A stretch of 64,000 bases of DNA from Bacillota bacterium (GCA_023419605.1 JAEZXR010000043.1:40367-104366), one strand, 5' to 3'; numbered from the stretch's first letter, positions 1 to 9,274 are shown. A program made the numbers and translations. The notes: generated by a model from the letters alone, not told the origin.

Positions 1-571
1 TATCAATGGTCATCAGGCCCAGTTCCTTCAATGTATTAAAATCAACTAACTTTCTTCCCAGAGATAAGTAATACTTATCAAACTCCCCCGATAGAATTTT
101 TATTTTTTCACGGCGGGTGTTTACCCAAAGAATTTCCCCTTCTGTCTTAGATAACATATCAACGGGCATATAATCCGGCTTTTCAGCCACTTTAATTGCA
201 CCCACCGAATAAAAGTTCTTGTCCGTCAATATATCGATCCCATCGATGTCATCTCTTGAGGTGTAAAAGCTTCTCAGCAAATTCCGAAATTGGACCGTAT
301 CCATCGTCTCTCTATTATTTAACGCTTGTAAGAAATCTCTGTTGGCAAGAATCACATTGGAAAACTCCTGGATATCGTTTAAAATAAAGTCAATGTTCTT
401 TCCGGCTTCATATACCGACTGAATGGCCGACTCGCTGTACTTTTTGCTTATAATTCCTTTTACCAGATTTGAATATATAACGGAAAAAAGTATAATGGGA
501 ACCAAGATGAAAACGATGGTAATGCAGATCAGCTTGAACCGGAAACTATTGATGAATTTTACACCTTCCAT
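1..571 (-). CDS. Sensor histidine kinase, N-terminal part (YesM type, cut by window edge)
   Basis: The frame is open from an ATG at 571 to the window edge, giving 190 residues. GAGGAG lies just upstream of the ATG. The visible part has a short cytoplasmic start, a membrane segment around residues 13-32 (LICITIVFILVPIILFSVIY), then an extracytoplasmic region of the kind found in YesM/LytS-family sugar-responsive kinases. Dimerization, HATPase and any second membrane segment would lie beyond the edge and cannot be checked. It follows a solute-binding protein gene by 160 bp on the same strand. Such pairs, usually followed by an AraC-type response regulator, sense extracellular sugars in Clostridia. 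Family assignment rests on topology, context and similarity by eye; the kinase core is not in view. Confidence 0.72.
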   Translation of the reverse strand, partial: MEGVKFINSFRFKLICITIVFILVPIILFSVIYSNLVKGIISKKYSESAIQSVYEAGKNIDFILNDIQEFSNVILANRDFLQALNNRETMDTVQFRNLLRSFYTSRDDIDGIDILTDKNFYSVGAIKVAEKPDYMPVDMLSKTEGEILWVNTRREKIKILSGEFDKYYLSLGRKLVDFNTLKELGLMTID

Positions 572-730
572 ACATTTGCTCCTCACAATTTGGGATGGTT
601 CTACAGCAAAAGATACCGAATGGCCTTACGGAAATAATCCGCTGCAGCATTTATATACAATCGGATTGGTAACTGCTGATTTGGGTATCGTACAGCCAAC
701 GGTTCTAGGGCCTTACGATGTACGAATCAG

Positions 731-2302
731 CTAAGTTCCATCCGAATTTGTATAGTTGCTGCTTAAGGCTTTAATCTCATCATGGATTGATTTTGCTACA
801 TTTTCTACGTTTATATCGTCTCGGATCATTTGATGCAGATTTTTAATAATGATCTGCTCAACATAGTAAAAGTTTCCTATTTTAGGTCGGTAATACGCAT
901 TTTCTTTTTTCCATGCATCCAGCACAGCCGGAAGTTCCGGCATCGCCCTGTATTTGCTGTTGCTGCCCTGGTTTCCTGCGATTACATTCTTTATATCCTT
1001 ATCCTCGTATACCGACTTCCTGGGTGGGATTCCTCCGCCTTCCGAGTGTTTCAGCACGAAAAGCTGGGTCTGCGGAGAGGTCGCCCATACGATAAACAGC
1101 CATGCCGCCTGTTTTTCCTGTTCAGAGGCATACTTGTTAATTCCGATACCGGACCCTCCGTAGATACTCGCACTTCGCTCCGGGCCGTAGGGTAATATGC
1201 TGTAACCCACCTTACCGGCAACCTTTGAAGTCGACGGGTTTTCGATGGAGGATGAGTTTTCATCCCAGTTGGGCATCATGGCGATTTCACCGTTTTTGAA
1301 GGCCTGTGCAGTATCATACCAATCCCAATTCAAACTTTTTGAGGAAGAGGATTGTATGATTTTTTTATACATCGTAAGGGCATCGATAAAATTGGGGGTC
1401 AGGACACCGATTTCATGCGGCTCCTTTATCCCGAGGCTGCCTACATTTTCATCCTTAAAATAATCGCCTCCGTAAGCAGCCAATACATTGGAAAAGTCAC
1501 AAAAAATCGAGTTGTGCTCCTGGGCCATGTGCCCGCTGCCGTATTTCACCTCAGTATCCGGAACATTCTTATCAATCCAGTCGGCAATCTCACAATACTT
1601 TTCCCAGGTAAAACCGTATTGTCCGGGAGTCCAGTCATAGCCCCTATCCCTTTGAAAGCTTTCCCTATACTTCTCGAAGATGTCCTTCCGGTAATATAGG
1701 ATCATGGTGGTCGTATCGAAAGGTATGGAATACACGGCTGCCTTATCAATATAGTACGACTCGACGTTTACCTGCTCTTCAAAAAAATCCTCCAGCCCCC
1801 CCGGTATGTGCGGCAGATTCGGATTTCCGTTATAGCGGTTCAGATCCTCAAAATTTGTTGCGAACCGGTTTAAGGTTTGATAAGGATCTACATAGATAAG
1901 CGGGTATCTCCCATCCTTTGTAATAAACCCCATGTTTATTTTTTCACTTAGGGCACTAAAGTCCATCGCGCGGATATTGATATTGATCCCTGTAACTTTG
2001 GTAAATTCCTGACTTTCCTTTGTTAAGATATTCGCATTGATGGTATTTTCAACCAAGAAATTTAAAGTCACTCCCTCAAATTGGCGCCAGTCAAACCCTT
2101 CCGGCGCTTCAATATTCGGAAGGCTGGAATACGCTTCATAAAAAGGTGCAGCTACCACCTGTTTATCCGAATCATTCCCGATTTCACCCGGCAATCCCAT
2201 ATTCTTATTTTTCATATTCAAAGGACCGTCAGAAACGAATGTTGAAAGAATAGAGACCAACAGCACTGCCACAAGGATTGTAATACTCATTCTTTTTGCC
2301 AC
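731..2302 (-). CDS. Extracellular sugar-binding protein, family 1, probably sensory
   Basis: A 523-residue extracytoplasmic solute-binding protein of the carbohydrate (CUT1) class. I chose the GTG at 2302 because GGAGGTGG sits four bases upstream; the longer frame from 2329 reads through that site. The N-terminus has one hydrophobic segment (ITILVAVLLVSILSTFV) but no lipobox cysteine, so it is probably membrane-anchored rather than a lipoprotein. Motifs typical of the family include YYRKDIFEKY and GGSGIGINKYA. No permease gene follows; the next gene on the strand is a YesM-type kinase. That arrangement resembles sensor triplets in which a binding protein presents sugar to a kinase, so I infer a sensing role. 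An orphan importer subunit using permeases elsewhere is the alternative. Confidence 0.82.
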   Translation of the reverse strand: MAKRMSITILVAVLLVSILSTFVSDGPLNMKNKNMGLPGEIGNDSDKQVVAAPFYEAYSSLPNIEAPEGFDWRQFEGVTLNFLVENTINANILTKESQEFTKVTGININIRAMDFSALSEKINMGFITKDGRYPLIYVDPYQTLNRFATNFEDLNRYNGNPNLPHIPGGLEDFFEEQVNVESYYIDKAAVYSIPFDTTTMILYYRKDIFEKYRESFQRDRGYDWTPGQYGFTWEKYCEIADWIDKNVPDTEVKYGSGHMAQEHNSIFCDFSNVLAAYGGDYFKDENVGSLGIKEPHEIGVLTPNFIDALTMYKKIIQSSSSKSLNWDWYDTAQAFKNGEIAMMPNWDENSSSIENPSTSKVAGKVGYSILPYGPERSASIYGGSGIGINKYASEQEKQAAWLFIVWATSPQTQLFVLKHSEGGGIPPRKSVYEDKDIKNVIAGNQGSNSKYRAMPELPAVLDAWKKENAYYRPKIGNFYYVEQIIIKNLHQMIRDDINVENVAKSIHDEIKALSSNYTNSDGT

Positions 2303-2430
2303 GGAACCACCTCCGAATGAAAAGTACACTGCTTGCCTTATACTATGATTTTACCTTTTATCCTAACAAAATACAAATGGATATTATATCTATCCTCATT
2401 ATAGGTTTTAATTTTCGACAAAAAATCACA

Positions 2431-2462
2431 ACTACCCCAGGTTATAACAAACCCAGGGTAGT
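2431..2462 (-). terminator. Intrinsic terminator after the dehydrogenase gene
   Basis: Inverted arms at 2431-2443 and 2450-2462, followed on the minus strand by a T-rich run (complement of 2418-2430, including six T). It lies about 45 bases after the dehydrogenase stop codon and closes the ABC transporter/dehydrogenase operon. Confidence 0.75.
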
Positions 2463-2507
2463 ATGCGAAATTTTCCTCAACGCAACCTGCATCTACAAAT
2501 TCAATCG

Positions 2508-3545
2508 TTATATTTTAATGACTGCTTTAACAACGTCATTCTTATTCTCAATCACAAAGTCAAAGGCTTTCTTGCTATCTTCAAAATCAAACTCATGGGT
2601 GACAATGCCCTTAACATCAATTTTACCATCCGCAATAGCACCAATAGCAGCAGGATATAGGTTACGGTAACGGAATACGGATTTGATGTCGGCTTCCTTG
2701 ATCATAATCTGCATAAAATCGAATTCGATAACATCCTTCGGTGCCAGTCCCACAAGAACTATGGTTCCTCCCCGCTTTACCGCATAGGCCGTTTGCTTTA
2801 TGGTAAACTCACTGCCGGCAGTTTCAATTACGATATCTGCCCCTTTCCCGCCGGTCAATTCCGCTATTTTATCCAGTGTATTCTCTTTCTTTGCATTGAT
2901 TACATGGGAAGCGCCCAGGTTCATGGCACACTCCAGTCTCTTATCGATGACGTCAACAACAATAACTTCCGTTGCTCCAAATGCCTTGCAGGCCAGCAGC
3001 GTTACAAGTCCGATACACCCAGCCCCCAGCACCACTACCTTATCGCCCAGCTTTACCCCCCCCTGTGCCGCAGCATGGAGGCCGACAGCGAGAGGCTCTA
3101 CCAGCGCGCCTTCTTTGGTGGATACATTGTCAGGCAGCTTGAAAGCCATATTTTCCGGAAATGCAATATAGTTTTTCAGACAGCCGTGATAAGGAGGCGT
3201 TGCTAAAAATTCAACGTCCGGACAAAGATTGTATTTGCCTCCCTTGCAGAATTCACACTGACCGCAAGTGATCCCGGGTTCCAGCGCAACTTTATCTCCG
3301 ACTTTCAGTCCCTTTACCGCACTGCCGACTTTTACTACCTCACCGGCACATTCATGTCCGAGGATAAAATCACCCTCTACGATAAAATTGCCGATTCTGC
3401 CCTTCTCGTAATAATGGACATCCGAGCCGCAGATGCCCACATATTCCATTTTCACCAATACATCATTGTCTCTGAGCGCAGGCATCTCTACAGGAACAAT
3501 TTCCATTTCGCCGATTCCCTTCATAAATACTGCTTTGTTTTCCAT
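2508..3545 (-). CDS. Zinc-dependent sorbitol/xylitol-type dehydrogenase (MDR family)
   Basis: A 345-residue NAD(P)-dependent medium-chain dehydrogenase, expected to oxidize a polyol such as sorbitol, iditol or xylitol to a ketose in the cytoplasm. The catalytic zinc ligands are visible: Cys in GICGSD, His-Glu in GHECAG, and Glu in VEPLAVG. The structural zinc site is the four-cysteine lobe CGQCEFCKGGKYNLC. The Rossmann motif is VVVLGAGCIGLVT. The ATG at 3545 is preferred, with GGAGG ten bases upstream; a GTG three bases earlier is also possible. It is last in an operon behind a ribose-type ABC importer, so it probably acts on the imported polyol or sugar. The exact substrate cannot be read from the sequence. 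Confidence 0.9.
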   Translation of the reverse strand: MENKAVFMKGIGEMEIVPVEMPALRDNDVLVKMEYVGICGSDVHYYEKGRIGNFIVEGDFILGHECAGEVVKVGSAVKGLKVGDKVALEPGITCGQCEFCKGGKYNLCPDVEFLATPPYHGCLKNYIAFPENMAFKLPDNVSTKEGALVEPLAVGLHAAAQGGVKLGDKVVVLGAGCIGLVTLLACKAFGATEVIVVDVIDKRLECAMNLGASHVINAKKENTLDKIAELTGGKGADIVIETAGSEFTIKQTAYAVKRGGTIVLVGLAPKDVIEFDFMQIMIKEADIKSVFRYRNLYPAAIGAIADGKIDVKGIVTHEFDFEDSKKAFDFVIENKNDVVKAVIKI

Positions 3546-3626
3546 CACTTGATTCCCTCCTGTAAATAAATAATTATAATTATTTCGCGCACAGGTCCAC
3601 TGTGCGCGAAATACTCAAATGTTTTC

Positions 3627-4634
3627 CTATTTAAGGTTTCCTGCTTCCTTATGCATTTGGATGAACTTATCTACATTGTCTTTTGTAATAAGGTCGCAAT
3701 CGATGAAGGTTACATCATGTTTTGTTGCTCCGGTAACAAGGTCATGCACCAGCTTTACTGATTTTTCAGCAAGAGCGTACGCACTCTGGAGCGTAGTAGA
3801 AGTCATGCGGCCATCCTTGATATAGAGGCAGGCTTCACCGGTACCGTCAACTCCGTAAGCTAAAATGTTCTTTATACCCGCAGCTTTAGAAGCTTCCAAA
3901 GCACCCACGCACATGTTGTCATTCATGGATATGATGGCATCGATTTTACCGCCGGTTTTCTGAATCCAGTCTTCCATGAATTTCATTCCTTCATCCTTAT
4001 TCCAGTTGGCAATCTGCTCACCGACAATCTTCACATCGGGACGCTTGGAGAAGAACTCCTTCTGCCATCCTTCACGTCTTTTAATGGAGTGTGTATTTCC
4101 TGCTGGTCCAAGTAAAACAACAACATTGGCATTCTGCGGAATCTGCTTAAAAGCAAGTCTGGCATTGGCTGCACCCTGCTCGACAGGATCGGCATCAACA
4201 GCGGACGCCTGGTCGCCATCGTTGATACGGAGGTTAACGGTTGCCGTCTTAACGCCAGCGGCGGCTGCAGCCTTCATAGGAGCCACCTGTGCCTCCGAAT
4301 CCAGCGGTTGAAGAAGGATGGCGTCAAACTTCTTCGTTACCGCGTTCTCAATATGGGAGGCAATGACATCATTTTTACTCTGTCCATCGAAAACCGTAAC
4401 TTCCATGTCAGGATATTTCTTTTCCACTTCTGCCTTTACTGCATTGGCCAGCCAGGAAGCAAATGAGTCACCCTGGGCTCTGGCGATATAGGCAAGCTTA
4501 TACTTCTTGCCTGCTTTATCTGTCTGTTGAGCGGGTTTATCTGTGGATTTTTCCGTGGTTGAGGGCATGGAGCAGCCGGCAAGCGCTGTTATGGATACCA
4601 TAGCCGTTAGTACCATTGCTAGAATCTTTTTCAT
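3627..4634 (-). CDS. Ribose/galactose-type ABC substrate-binding lipoprotein
   Basis: A 335-residue periplasmic-binding-protein (RbsB/Peripla_BP_4) lipoprotein that captures a monosaccharide or polyol for the permease and ATPase encoded just upstream. Residues 1-20 form a lipoprotein signal ending in the lipobox ALAGC, followed by a Ser/Thr/Lys-rich linker. The mature part has the two-lobe pattern, including KKFDAILLQPLD and the hinge-proximal AYGVDGTGEA. I chose the ATG at 4634 because AGGGAG stands in front of it; the frame also allows an ATG six codons earlier that lies over the ribosome site. Order on the strand is ATPase, permease, binding protein, dehydrogenase. The ligand is not deducible; the neighbouring dehydrogenase suggests a polyol or pentose. 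Confidence 0.92.
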   Translation of the reverse strand: MKKILAMVLTAMVSITALAGCSMPSTTEKSTDKPAQQTDKAGKKYKLAYIARAQGDSFASWLANAVKAEVEKKYPDMEVTVFDGQSKNDVIASHIENAVTKKFDAILLQPLDSEAQVAPMKAAAAAGVKTATVNLRINDGDQASAVDADPVEQGAANARLAFKQIPQNANVVVLLGPAGNTHSIKRREGWQKEFFSKRPDVKIVGEQIANWNKDEGMKFMEDWIQKTGGKIDAIISMNDNMCVGALEASKAAGIKNILAYGVDGTGEACLYIKDGRMTSTTLQSAYALAEKSVKLVHDLVTGATKHDVTFIDCDLITKDNVDKFIQMHKEAGNLK

Positions 4635-4758
4635 TTCTTTTCTCCCTTTCATTTTTAATTTTATTTATCCAAGCAGATATTTTTTCTGCCTAAATAGCAC
4701 GATTTGTGATAATAGTGCAGACGGAAGTTATTTTTTCACTGTCCTTTGATAGACACCG

Positions 4759-5772
4759 CTATGCACTCATATCCTTGCTTTTCTTATCCGTTCTTTCCTC
4801 TATGCTGCCAAGTATTTTTGAGGTTCTTCTGTTTTTTGAATAAATGTCATAGATAACAGCCAATGCGATGATAACGCCTTTAACAATCTGCTGCATGTAG
4901 GACTGTACACCGACCAGATTCATGATATTGCTTAACAACCCCATAATAAATGCACCTACAAGGGTTCCCATGGCTGTTCCGATACCGCCGGAAAAACTTG
5001 TACCTCCGATAATTGCCGCTGTCATGGCTTCAAATTCAAAGCCGTTCCCCGCATTCGGCAAACCGGCATTCACACGGGACATAAACAGTACCCCTGCCAA
5101 ACCTACAAACAAACCGTTGATCAGATATGCCTTCATCTTTGTTTTATTGATATTGATACCGGAAGCACGGGCCGCCTCTTGATTTCCCCCCACTGCGTAC
5201 AGGTAGCGTCCAAATTTGGTATGCTTCAGCAAGTACCATGTAATGACGGTAATACCGATCATAAATACAACGGGTGTAGGAATGAAGAAGAAATTGCTCT
5301 GTCCCCATACGATGAAGTTACCCAACTGGTAGATATTCTGACCGTCCGTATAAAGCAGGGCCGCGCCCCTGGCAACGGTCATCATGGCAAGTGTAGCAAT
5401 AAAGGGAGGTGTGTTGAACTTTGTAACCATTACTCCGTTGATGAAGTTGCACAAGACGCCGACCAATATTCCCACCAGCATCGCCAGCATAAGCGAACCG
5501 GTGACCTTATAGGCCGAAACGGCAAGAAGTCCGGCAAGTGCAAGTACGGAGCCTGCGGAAAGGTCGATAAGACCTGCAATAATGAGCAAGGTTTCTCCAA
5601 AAGCAATGATGGTGGTAATGGAGATTTGCCTGGAGATGTTTGCAAAGTTCTTCCCCGAAAAAAACACGGGACTGATTACCGAACATAGGACAAACATCGC
5701 AGCAAGTATTAAGTATATGCTATACTTACTGGTTACCCTGGACCACAGGGCTGTTATTTTGTTTTGATTCAT
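4759..5772 (-). CDS. Ribose-type ABC transporter permease
   Basis: A 337-residue BPD_transp_2 (RbsC) family inner-membrane permease that forms the homodimeric channel of a CUT2 sugar importer. About eight to ten hydrophobic segments are visible, beginning with YLILAAMFVLCSVISPVFF near residue 20. The family-typical stretch GGTSFSGGIGTAMGTLVGA lies near residue 255, and GINKTKMKAYLINGL is the usual cytoplasmic-loop region. Its start lies two bases after the stop of the ATPase gene, so the two are translationally linked. CUT2 systems use one permease gene, in keeping with the single copy here. Confidence 0.93.
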   Translation of the reverse strand: MNQNKITALWSRVTSKYSIYLILAAMFVLCSVISPVFFSGKNFANISRQISITTIIAFGETLLIIAGLIDLSAGSVLALAGLLAVSAYKVTGSLMLAMLVGILVGVLCNFINGVMVTKFNTPPFIATLAMMTVARGAALLYTDGQNIYQLGNFIVWGQSNFFFIPTPVVFMIGITVITWYLLKHTKFGRYLYAVGGNQEAARASGININKTKMKAYLINGLFVGLAGVLFMSRVNAGLPNAGNGFEFEAMTAAIIGGTSFSGGIGTAMGTLVGAFIMGLLSNIMNLVGVQSYMQQIVKGVIIALAVIYDIYSKNRRTSKILGSIEERTDKKSKDMSA

Positions 5773-5774
5773 CT

Positions 5775-7268
5775 TTATCTACTCCTCGTCGCTAATTTCA
5801 TTATATTTTCCTGGGTGAAGTCCGGCAGGCCAAGCTCTCCCATGATTCTCCCCTTTGCCATAACATAGATCCTGTCACACATACCCAGAAGCTCCGGCAG
5901 TTCGGAGGAGATCATGATAACGGCTTTTTTCTCCCGTGCAAGGTCTGTCATAAGCTTATAAATTTCAAACTTTGCACCGACATCAATCCCTCTTGTAGGT
6001 TCGTCCACAATCAGAACATCCGGGTTTCGGAGCATCCACTTTGCAAGCACCACCTTTTGCTGATTACCGCCGCTGAGGGAATCGATGGAGGTTTCCAGTG
6101 TCGGCGTCTTCACCCGCATCCGATCACAGTAGGTTTTTACAGTGCTATTTTCATTTCTGGCATGTAAACGGCCTTTTTTAATAAATAAGCGCAGGTTAGG
6201 GAGTGATACATTTTCTAAAACACTTCGCATCGGAACAATGCCGAAACGTTTTCGATCTTCCGAGAGCATGACCATCCCGTTTTCGATACTATCCTCGACA
6301 CTCTTTATGGTAACTTCCCTGCCCTTGATTTTTATTTTGCCGGCTGTAAAGGGATCCAGTCCGAAGATGGCACGGGCAACTTCGGTACGGCCTGCGCCCA
6401 TGAGTCCTGCAAAACCGACAATTTCACCGGCCCGTACAGTAAAATTAACATCGTTGAATGTCTGACCCTGGGTCAATCCTTCTACCTCCAACACAACATC
6501 TCCTATGGGTACTTGCTCCTTTGGATACACATTGGTGATGGTTCGGCCTACCATAAGGGAAATCACCTTATCGATGGTAAGTTCGCTCGCCGGAAGGGTA
6601 TCAATAACACTTCCGTCACGCAGTATGGTTATTTCATCCGCAATTCTGAATATCTCTTCCATTTTGTGTGAGATGTAAATGATGCTGACGCCCTTTGCTT
6701 TCAGGTCCGCAATCTTTTTAAACAGTACCTCTACTTCTCTGTTGGTAATGGCCGATGTAGGCTCATCCATGATGATAACATCCGAATCATAGGAAATGGC
6801 TTTCAGTATCTCCAGCATCTGAATATCGGATACCGTCAAATCCTTCAGCTTCGTTTCCGGCTCATACATCAGGTTTTCCTGCTTCATCAGTTCTACAGTC
6901 CGCTTCCGTATTTCCTTCCAATCGACAGCTCCAAGTTTATTCACCGGCTCACAGCCGAGGAACAGGTTTTGTTCAACTGTAATTTCCGGGATATAATTAA
7001 GTTCCTGGAATATCATCGATATACCCAGTTTCCTTGCCTCTATGGGGTTATGGATTTTAACTTCCTTGCCATCCATAAGGATCTGTCCGTTGTCCGGCTG
7101 GTAAATCCCATTGATAATCTTCATCAGTGTCGATTTACCTGCACCATTTTCTCCGCAAAGCACATGAACAGTACCCTTTTTAACAGAAAAGTTGACGTTG
7201 CTAAGTGCCTTGACACCGGGGAATGATTTCTCAACACCTCTCAATTCAAGCCTTGGGGCATTCTTCAC
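5775..7268 (-). CDS. Ribose-type ABC transporter ATPase with two nucleotide-binding domains
   Basis: A protein of about 497 residues with two tandem ABC domains, as in RbsA/MglA. The N-terminal half has Walker A GENGAGKST, a Q-loop region and Walker B VIIMDEPTSA. The C-terminal half has the family-typical degenerate Walker A (GLMGAGRTE), signature LSGGNQQKV and Walker B VLIVDEPTRG. A GTG at 7268 is the better start: AGGAG lies ten bases before it, whereas a TTG at 7277 is too close to that site. It is the first gene of the importer operon; the promoter should lie in 7269-7524. It powers import by the permease that follows. The substrate is unknown. Confidence 0.93.
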   Translation of the reverse strand: MKNAPRLELRGVEKSFPGVKALSNVNFSVKKGTVHVLCGENGAGKSTLMKIINGIYQPDNGQILMDGKEVKIHNPIEARKLGISMIFQELNYIPEITVEQNLFLGCEPVNKLGAVDWKEIRKRTVELMKQENLMYEPETKLKDLTVSDIQMLEILKAISYDSDVIIMDEPTSAITNREVEVLFKKIADLKAKGVSIIYISHKMEEIFRIADEITILRDGSVIDTLPASELTIDKVISLMVGRTITNVYPKEQVPIGDVVLEVEGLTQGQTFNDVNFTVRAGEIVGFAGLMGAGRTEVARAIFGLDPFTAGKIKIKGREVTIKSVEDSIENGMVMLSEDRKRFGIVPMRSVLENVSLPNLRLFIKKGRLHARNENSTVKTYCDRMRVKTPTLETSIDSLSGGNQQKVVLAKWMLRNPDVLIVDEPTRGIDVGAKFEIYKLMTDLAREKKAVIMISSELPELLGMCDRIYVMAKGRIMGELGLPDFTQENIMKLATRSR

Positions 7269-7524
7269 AATCCTCAATCTCCTTTATGAATTATTTTGAT
7301 GCTGATGGAATTCTATAAAAGTGAATCACAATTACATAATAGGTGATTTTGCACAAAAATATAATGGACCGCATTTCTTCATTTGTGCATATTTTTGCGA
7401 AATTCTTTGTTATAAATATAACAGACTGTACCGGTAAGGTTTTTGTGAACTGGATTGTGTTTTTTTTGTACAGAATTACTATTTTATTGCATAAGACGGT
7501 CAAAAGCACTGAATTTATGTGCAG

Positions 7525-7574
7525 AAAAAGGGGCAGCCCGCTGCAGATTTCCTGCATCGGGCTGCCCCTTTTTT
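7525..7574. terminator. Strong bidirectional intrinsic terminator
   Basis: Arms AAAAAGGGGCAGCCCG (7525-7540) and its complement (about 7559-7574) enclose an 18-base loop, with T runs on both strands. On the minus strand it directly follows the stop codon of a gene remnant at 7577, which suggests it once terminated that gene. Confidence 0.8.
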
Positions 7575-7576
7575 AA

Positions 7577-7678
7577 TTAGTTTACTTCGATTAAACGGTC
7601 CGATTCTATGAAAGCAAACTTTCCTCCGGTCAAGAGGTATACAGGCTGTTTACTTCCTACCTTCCAGCGGTGATTATT
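7577..7678 (-). pseudogene. C-terminal remnant of a lost minus-strand gene
   Basis: On the minus strand a protein-like C-terminus of about 34 residues (with WKVGSKQPVYLLTGGKFAF and FIESDRLIEVN) ends in TAA at 7577, exactly where a strong terminator begins. An in-frame stop at 7679 interrupts it, with no start or ribosome site. The residue composition and placement against the terminator suggest the tail of a decayed or deleted gene. The parent family is not recognised. The rest of 7269-7821 holds no convincing gene apart from an 11-bp inverted repeat at 7719-7749. Confidence 0.35.
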
Positions 7679-7718
7679 TCAACATTCAACGCTGAATCTC
7701 TCTTGCTCTTCGGAAAAT

Positions 7719-7749
7719 CAAAGGAAGTGCTTTATCAACACTTCCTTTG
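7719..7749. repeat. 11-bp perfect inverted repeat
   Basis: CAAAGGAAGTG (7719-7729) and its exact complement (7739-7749) enclose nine bases. It lies downstream of the DUF3800 gene on the minus strand and has no T run, so it may be a weak terminator or an mRNA 3' stem. Confidence 0.5.
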
Positions 7750-7821
7750 CACCAAGAATATTCACTGCACTATGTAAAAAACGCTCCTACCCTATAACCG
7801 GTTGATTTACTGCGCTAAAGC

Positions 7822-9027
7822 CTACTCATCAAAAAACTTCTTCAAATCATGATATTCAGGCTTATCCAGGATATCCAGCCCATTCTTCGTTGCAGCCCTG
7901 ACCAGATCCCTGCAGGTTTTTAGACGGCTCAGCATAGGCTTTATAACCATGCTGCTCTGGTTTGCAAAATCATAGAGTTCCTTCTCGGAAATGGGCAGCT
8001 TATAGCCGTGTTTGCTGCTGGCGATAATCACCCCTGCATCTCGTAGTTTTGCTACAATTCTGGTCCTGAGATAATGCACGGTAAATCTTCTTTTTCGTAT
8101 CTGATACAGGTTATCAATAATTTCATGGGTCGATACATAGAGATCCGGCCGATTGAACTGAAGCTTGAACCTCAAAAACTTAATGACCAGCACCTGCTCT
8201 ACCACCTCAGGTACATCCGAGTTTTCGTGCAGTTCGATAAAGCTGTTTGCCTGCCGCAGTGCCAGGGTCGCAATTTTTTCATCAAATTGCGTTCCGGTAT
8301 CGACAGCTGTGTTGACCAGATATCTTCGATAGGATTCCGGCCAGTGCAGAATCGTAATGATCTTATCCTTTAGAAAACTCATGAAATCGGAGAATTTATC
8401 CGACTTTTTCTTCTCATCGTATCCTGCCGCCATGGTCCCGCATATAAAATCAGCCAGTTGGACTACTGCACCGGACCTGCCGGGGGCAAAGCCGAAATCA
8501 TAATATTCAAACATATCTGGCGTATGCCTCTCGTGTACATACCGTTTAAAGCTTTCCATAAACCCTTTATTTTCATGCTCACCGGCCATCATCTGCAGCC
8601 GGGGATAGGCCTGATACAACTCTTTGTGGAGCATGTTGTTCAGGAACTTTATAAAGGAATCCTCAAAAGCCAAACCGCTGTCCAATACGATCCTGCGTTT
8701 ATCAACAACGAGGGAGAAAATATGGAAGTCAAGCTTGCGAATATCCTCGAGGATTTTAATCCGTCGGGCATCATCCTCCCCCAGGGTGGAAGATTTCATT
8801 TCATCCCCGGGAAAATGCTGAGCTCGTATCGCTTCTATTTCCTCTTCAAGCTTTGAGATCTTACTTCCATCCACGATAATGGCCGTCACAATAAAATGGG
8901 TGGAAACACCCTCACGATCAAAATCGAACCCAAAATTCCCGTAATCAGCTATAAACGCGTATTCCGTATTGAGATTTCGAGGAATCAGGTTACGAGTCCC
9001 ATCCTCAAGCAAATTTATAAACTCCAT
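7822..9027 (-). CDS. DUF3800 domain protein with C-terminal helical/winged-helix-like region
   Basis: A 401-residue soluble protein. The first about 210 residues fit DUF3800: an N-terminal strand with a conserved aspartate (AFIADYGNFGF), a central LVVDKRR strand, and the typical late motif VQLADFICGTMAAGYD. DUF3800 has been linked to an RNase H-like fold and is often found near mobile or defence genes, but its activity is unproven. Residues after about 260 form a separate helical part ending in a region that looks like winged helix (IRKRRFTVHYLRTRIVAKLRDAGVII). The start is supported by GGTGGTGAT upstream of the ATG. It stands alone between terminators with no recognised defence partner. Confidence 0.7.
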   Translation of the reverse strand: MEFINLLEDGTRNLIPRNLNTEYAFIADYGNFGFDFDREGVSTHFIVTAIIVDGSKISKLEEEIEAIRAQHFPGDEMKSSTLGEDDARRIKILEDIRKLDFHIFSLVVDKRRIVLDSGLAFEDSFIKFLNNMLHKELYQAYPRLQMMAGEHENKGFMESFKRYVHERHTPDMFEYYDFGFAPGRSGAVVQLADFICGTMAAGYDEKKKSDKFSDFMSFLKDKIITILHWPESYRRYLVNTAVDTGTQFDEKIATLALRQANSFIELHENSDVPEVVEQVLVIKFLRFKLQFNRPDLYVSTHEIIDNLYQIRKRRFTVHYLRTRIVAKLRDAGVIIASSKHGYKLPISEKELYDFANQSSMVIKPMLSRLKTCRDLVRAATKNGLDILDKPEYHDLKKFFDE

Positions 9028-9247
9028 TTTATCACCACCAATACTCTTTTTATATTAATACTATTATTTCAATGAATATATACACCCATACGCAAATATC
9101 AGTGGCTGAGGGGGTAATAATCTTGCTGCAACCGTACGGTGTTTATCCTATTGTATCATTTTTCCATTTATAAAAGCAATATGATAAATATGCCCTTCAA
9201 TTTTGTTACTGACAACCGGCAAAACCAGGGTATATTTTGCACAATAC

Positions 9248-9274
9248 AAAAACTCCGGCAATCCACCGGAGTTT
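9248..9274 (-). terminator. Intrinsic terminator of the PRD regulator gene
   Basis: AAACTCCGG-type arms (9248-9258 and 9266-9274) with a T5 run on the minus strand, about 110 bases after the regulator stop codon. The rest of 9028-9386 is AT-rich and holds no gene; it should contain the promoter of the DUF3800 gene. Confidence 0.75.

Noticed and set aside
2296..2670. 124-codon plus-strand ORF between the binding protein and dehydrogenase genes
   Set aside because: It crosses the terminator at 2431-2462 and the dehydrogenase gene; no ribosome site and low-quality sequence.
7291..7557. Small ORFs on both strands upstream of the ribose-type transporter
   Set aside because: They span a terminator hairpin, have no ribosome site and no protein-like pattern; the DNA is better read as promoter/terminator.
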